NCBI GenBank assembly: GCA_015478945.1
Contig: JABUQX010002873.1
Span: 1-64,000 of the forward strand
From: Trachelipus rathkii
Lineage: Eukaryota > Arthropoda > Malacostraca > Isopoda > Trachelipodidae
Reading direction: 5' to 3'
Length of the DNA: 64,000 nt
Shown here piece after piece: positions 62,690-64,000 of this stretch; the stretch's first letter is position 1, and each line of letters begins with the position of its first letter. The notes beneath the pieces are model-generated. The model was not told the origin of the DNA. It did no database searches and worked only from the letters and a program-made list of their open reading frames with translations. Made by a program: the position numbers and the translations under genes.

Positions 62690-62889
62690 AAAAAGTCAAA
62701 TACAGACAAAAGCAAGAGACTAAAAAGTTGAAGAAAAAGAAATATATTCCAGTCAAGAAGAAGATAAACCTGAAGAACAAGAAAGATGTTAAACTAAAAA
62801 AAAAAGTTGAACAGAAGAAAAAAAAAATTAAAGAACGTTTAAGTAATAAAAATCATAAAAATATAGATGTAAATGAAGAAGAAAGTTAA
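62690..62889 (+). CDS. Lysine-rich open frame, unidentified
   Basis: A stop-free stretch of about 66 codons without its own ATG reads KKKYIPVKKKINLKNKKD and similar, ending NIDVNEEES and TAA at 62,887-62,889. An ATG at 62,678 opens a Lys/Ser-rich reading (MNKSKKSNTDKSKRLK) in another frame, so a single shift would join them. Lysine-rich basic tails occur in many proteins, and A-rich DNA also generates them by chance. Confidence 0.2.
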
Positions 62890-63438
62890 CACTAAAAATC
62901 TCACTCCATCTTTAGTAACATTTGTGATCACAGTGAATTATTCACTAGTAATTAATTATTTAATTTTTTCTTTTTGTATATATTTTAATTGGAAAAATAA
63001 AAAAGGAGTGCTTGGAGAAGCATGGTTCACGTTCCGAATTACTAAAAAAAAAAAAAAAATTTTTTAAATTCTCATGAAGATGAACAATTCTAATTAAATT
63101 TCATAATGTATGTAAACTGAGTAAATAGCCTCAATTAAATGATTAATAAAATTATACGCCAAAAATATTACAAACTGTTCGTTCTGGTCAGGAAAAATAT
63201 GCGTAATTGTAAGGAAAAGCAGGATTTAATAAATGTCAAAATTTCGTGTGAACCTGTAGCAATAGACACTGCACGCTCGTGTGAACGTTTGAAAAAGAGT
63301 TTCCTAAGCTATCTCTGGCCAATTACTAACTAACTGTTTTTGATACCTCCAGATATTTAGGTTCTGTACCTTTCACACAACGTCCCGCACCATGCTTCCA
63401 GAGAAAAACTGCCTCACGCCTAACCACATAAAGAATCG
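62890..63438. other. Unassigned stretch
   Basis: No gene is supported. A poly-A run followed by poly-T lies at 63,044-63,066. The 64-codon frames at 62,873-63,067 and 63,139-63,333 have no family resemblance. Confidence 0.35.
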
Positions 63439-63729
63439 TTATGCTAGAATCGTAGTCCCGGCACGTTTTGACCACGTCGAGAATAGTTTTCTAACATCAC
63501 GGACCTGCTTCAAGCACGGCGCAGGCCATGTCACCTTGTCCCCTGGTTGATAATCCATTAATGATTCTTTGATGTGCCGGGAAAAGCACCTACCAAAGAT
63601 ATCCAGCATCATGAAGTTCAGATGGATTTTCATAAACACATTCATTATGAAATTATACAGATTGCCGGTCAGGCTAACTAAATAGTTAGTTAACTTTATA
63701 GAATTCACCATCCAAATCTGCTCGGACAA
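63439..63729 (-). CDS. Unidentified open frame
   Basis: A 96-codon minus-strand frame includes FGRCFSRHIKESLMDYQPGD followed by KVTWPAPCLKQV and RKLFSTWSKRAGTTI. Composition over 63,440-63,620 is more balanced than in the flanks, which is why it is listed. No family is recognised, no splice site is assigned, and the N-terminal third is A/T-rich and may not belong. Confidence 0.25.
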   Translation of the reverse strand: MSEQIWMVNSIKLTNYLVSLTGNLYNFIMNVFMKIHLNFMMLDIFGRCFSRHIKESLMDYQPGDKVTWPAPCLKQVRDVRKLFSTWSKRAGTTILA

Positions 63730-63774
63730 AGATACGGTCGGAATTTAGCAACCAGGATAAGTAATCCTATGTAT

Positions 63775-63875
63775 ATATATTTATTAAAATTATAAATAAT
63801 AATATTATATATATATAATATATAGTATATAATATATCATATTATATATAATATATATATATATATTAATATATA
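63775..63875. repeat. (TA)n-rich array
   Basis: TA and ATTA steps are non-coding. The last 120 bases of the window after it are unique and unassigned. Confidence 0.8.
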
Positions 63876-64000
63876 AATGGATTTTGAGATTGGCGACAAC
63901 ATAGTCTCTATGAATCGTCCCTTCACTGTTTCCCATAAGTTTCGAGGTAAAGGTTCCCAGAATAAGATGCCCCTATTAATGCATAAACTTTTTTCGATCT

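Overview
This window is nuclear eukaryotic DNA, very A+T-rich, dominated by simple repeats and decayed transposable elements. No complete host gene can be supported. The type of organism is an inference: the jockey/CR1-type non-LTR retrotransposon remains, hAT-like DNA elements and kilobases of (TA)n and (TTA)n arrays fit an arthropod, plausibly a crustacean. No bacterial operon, rRNA, tRNA, CRISPR array or telomeric repeat was seen. Many recognisable protein segments run through several frames joined by single-base shifts, and units of young-looking tandem repeats differ mostly by small indels. Decay, uncorrected long-read error, or both could explain this, so all ORF boundaries should be read with caution.

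1-33.5 kb: mostly unassignable A/T-rich sequence. Two recognisable copies of a roughly 2.9-kb repeat lie in direct orientation at about 1.6-4.5 kb and 19.4-22.2 kb (offset about 17.8 kb). A fragment of an LTR-retrotransposon integrase zinc-binding domain is on the minus strand at 10.5-10.8 kb. A Penelope/LINE-like 3' end with a hammerhead-like core sits at 32.1 kb, before 1.3 kb of TA/TATC/CA-rich simple sequence.

33.7-46.5 kb: a 2.6-kb (TTA)n domain whose middle part is inverted to (AAT)n; a jockey/CR1-type LINE with endonuclease, reverse transcriptase and C-terminal region (36.88-39.72 kb, plus strand); a 316-bp palindrome with hammerhead-like arms between two (TA)n arrays; a 13-bp minisatellite; a hAT transposase relic (41.55-42.82 kb, minus strand); and a satellite array of about 13 monomers, each near 181 bp (42.85-46.03 kb).

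46.5-64 kb: a purine-rich to pyrimidine-rich switch ending in a 500-bp CTTTT-type tract; a second LINE fragment with RNase H (49.93-50.48 kb); an inverted pair of dispersed repeats (51.2 and 55.4 kb); a G+C-richer, coding-like segment on the minus strand at 53.4-54.04 kb with no recognised family; two non-autonomous hAT-like elements with 8-bp target duplications (56,359-56,555 and 57,658-58,301); Gag-like ORF1 relics, one ending in a CCHC-type zinc knuckle at 59,071-59,112; and directly after it a 75-bp (25-codon) minisatellite of about 26 units.

The elements do not form a pathway. The window reads as a nest of mobile elements and satellites. The points most worth following are the 75-bp minisatellite next to the Gag relic, the 181-bp satellite beside the hAT relic, the hammerhead-like palindrome, the 17.8-kb-spaced duplication and the unidentified 53.4-54.0 kb coding-like segment.
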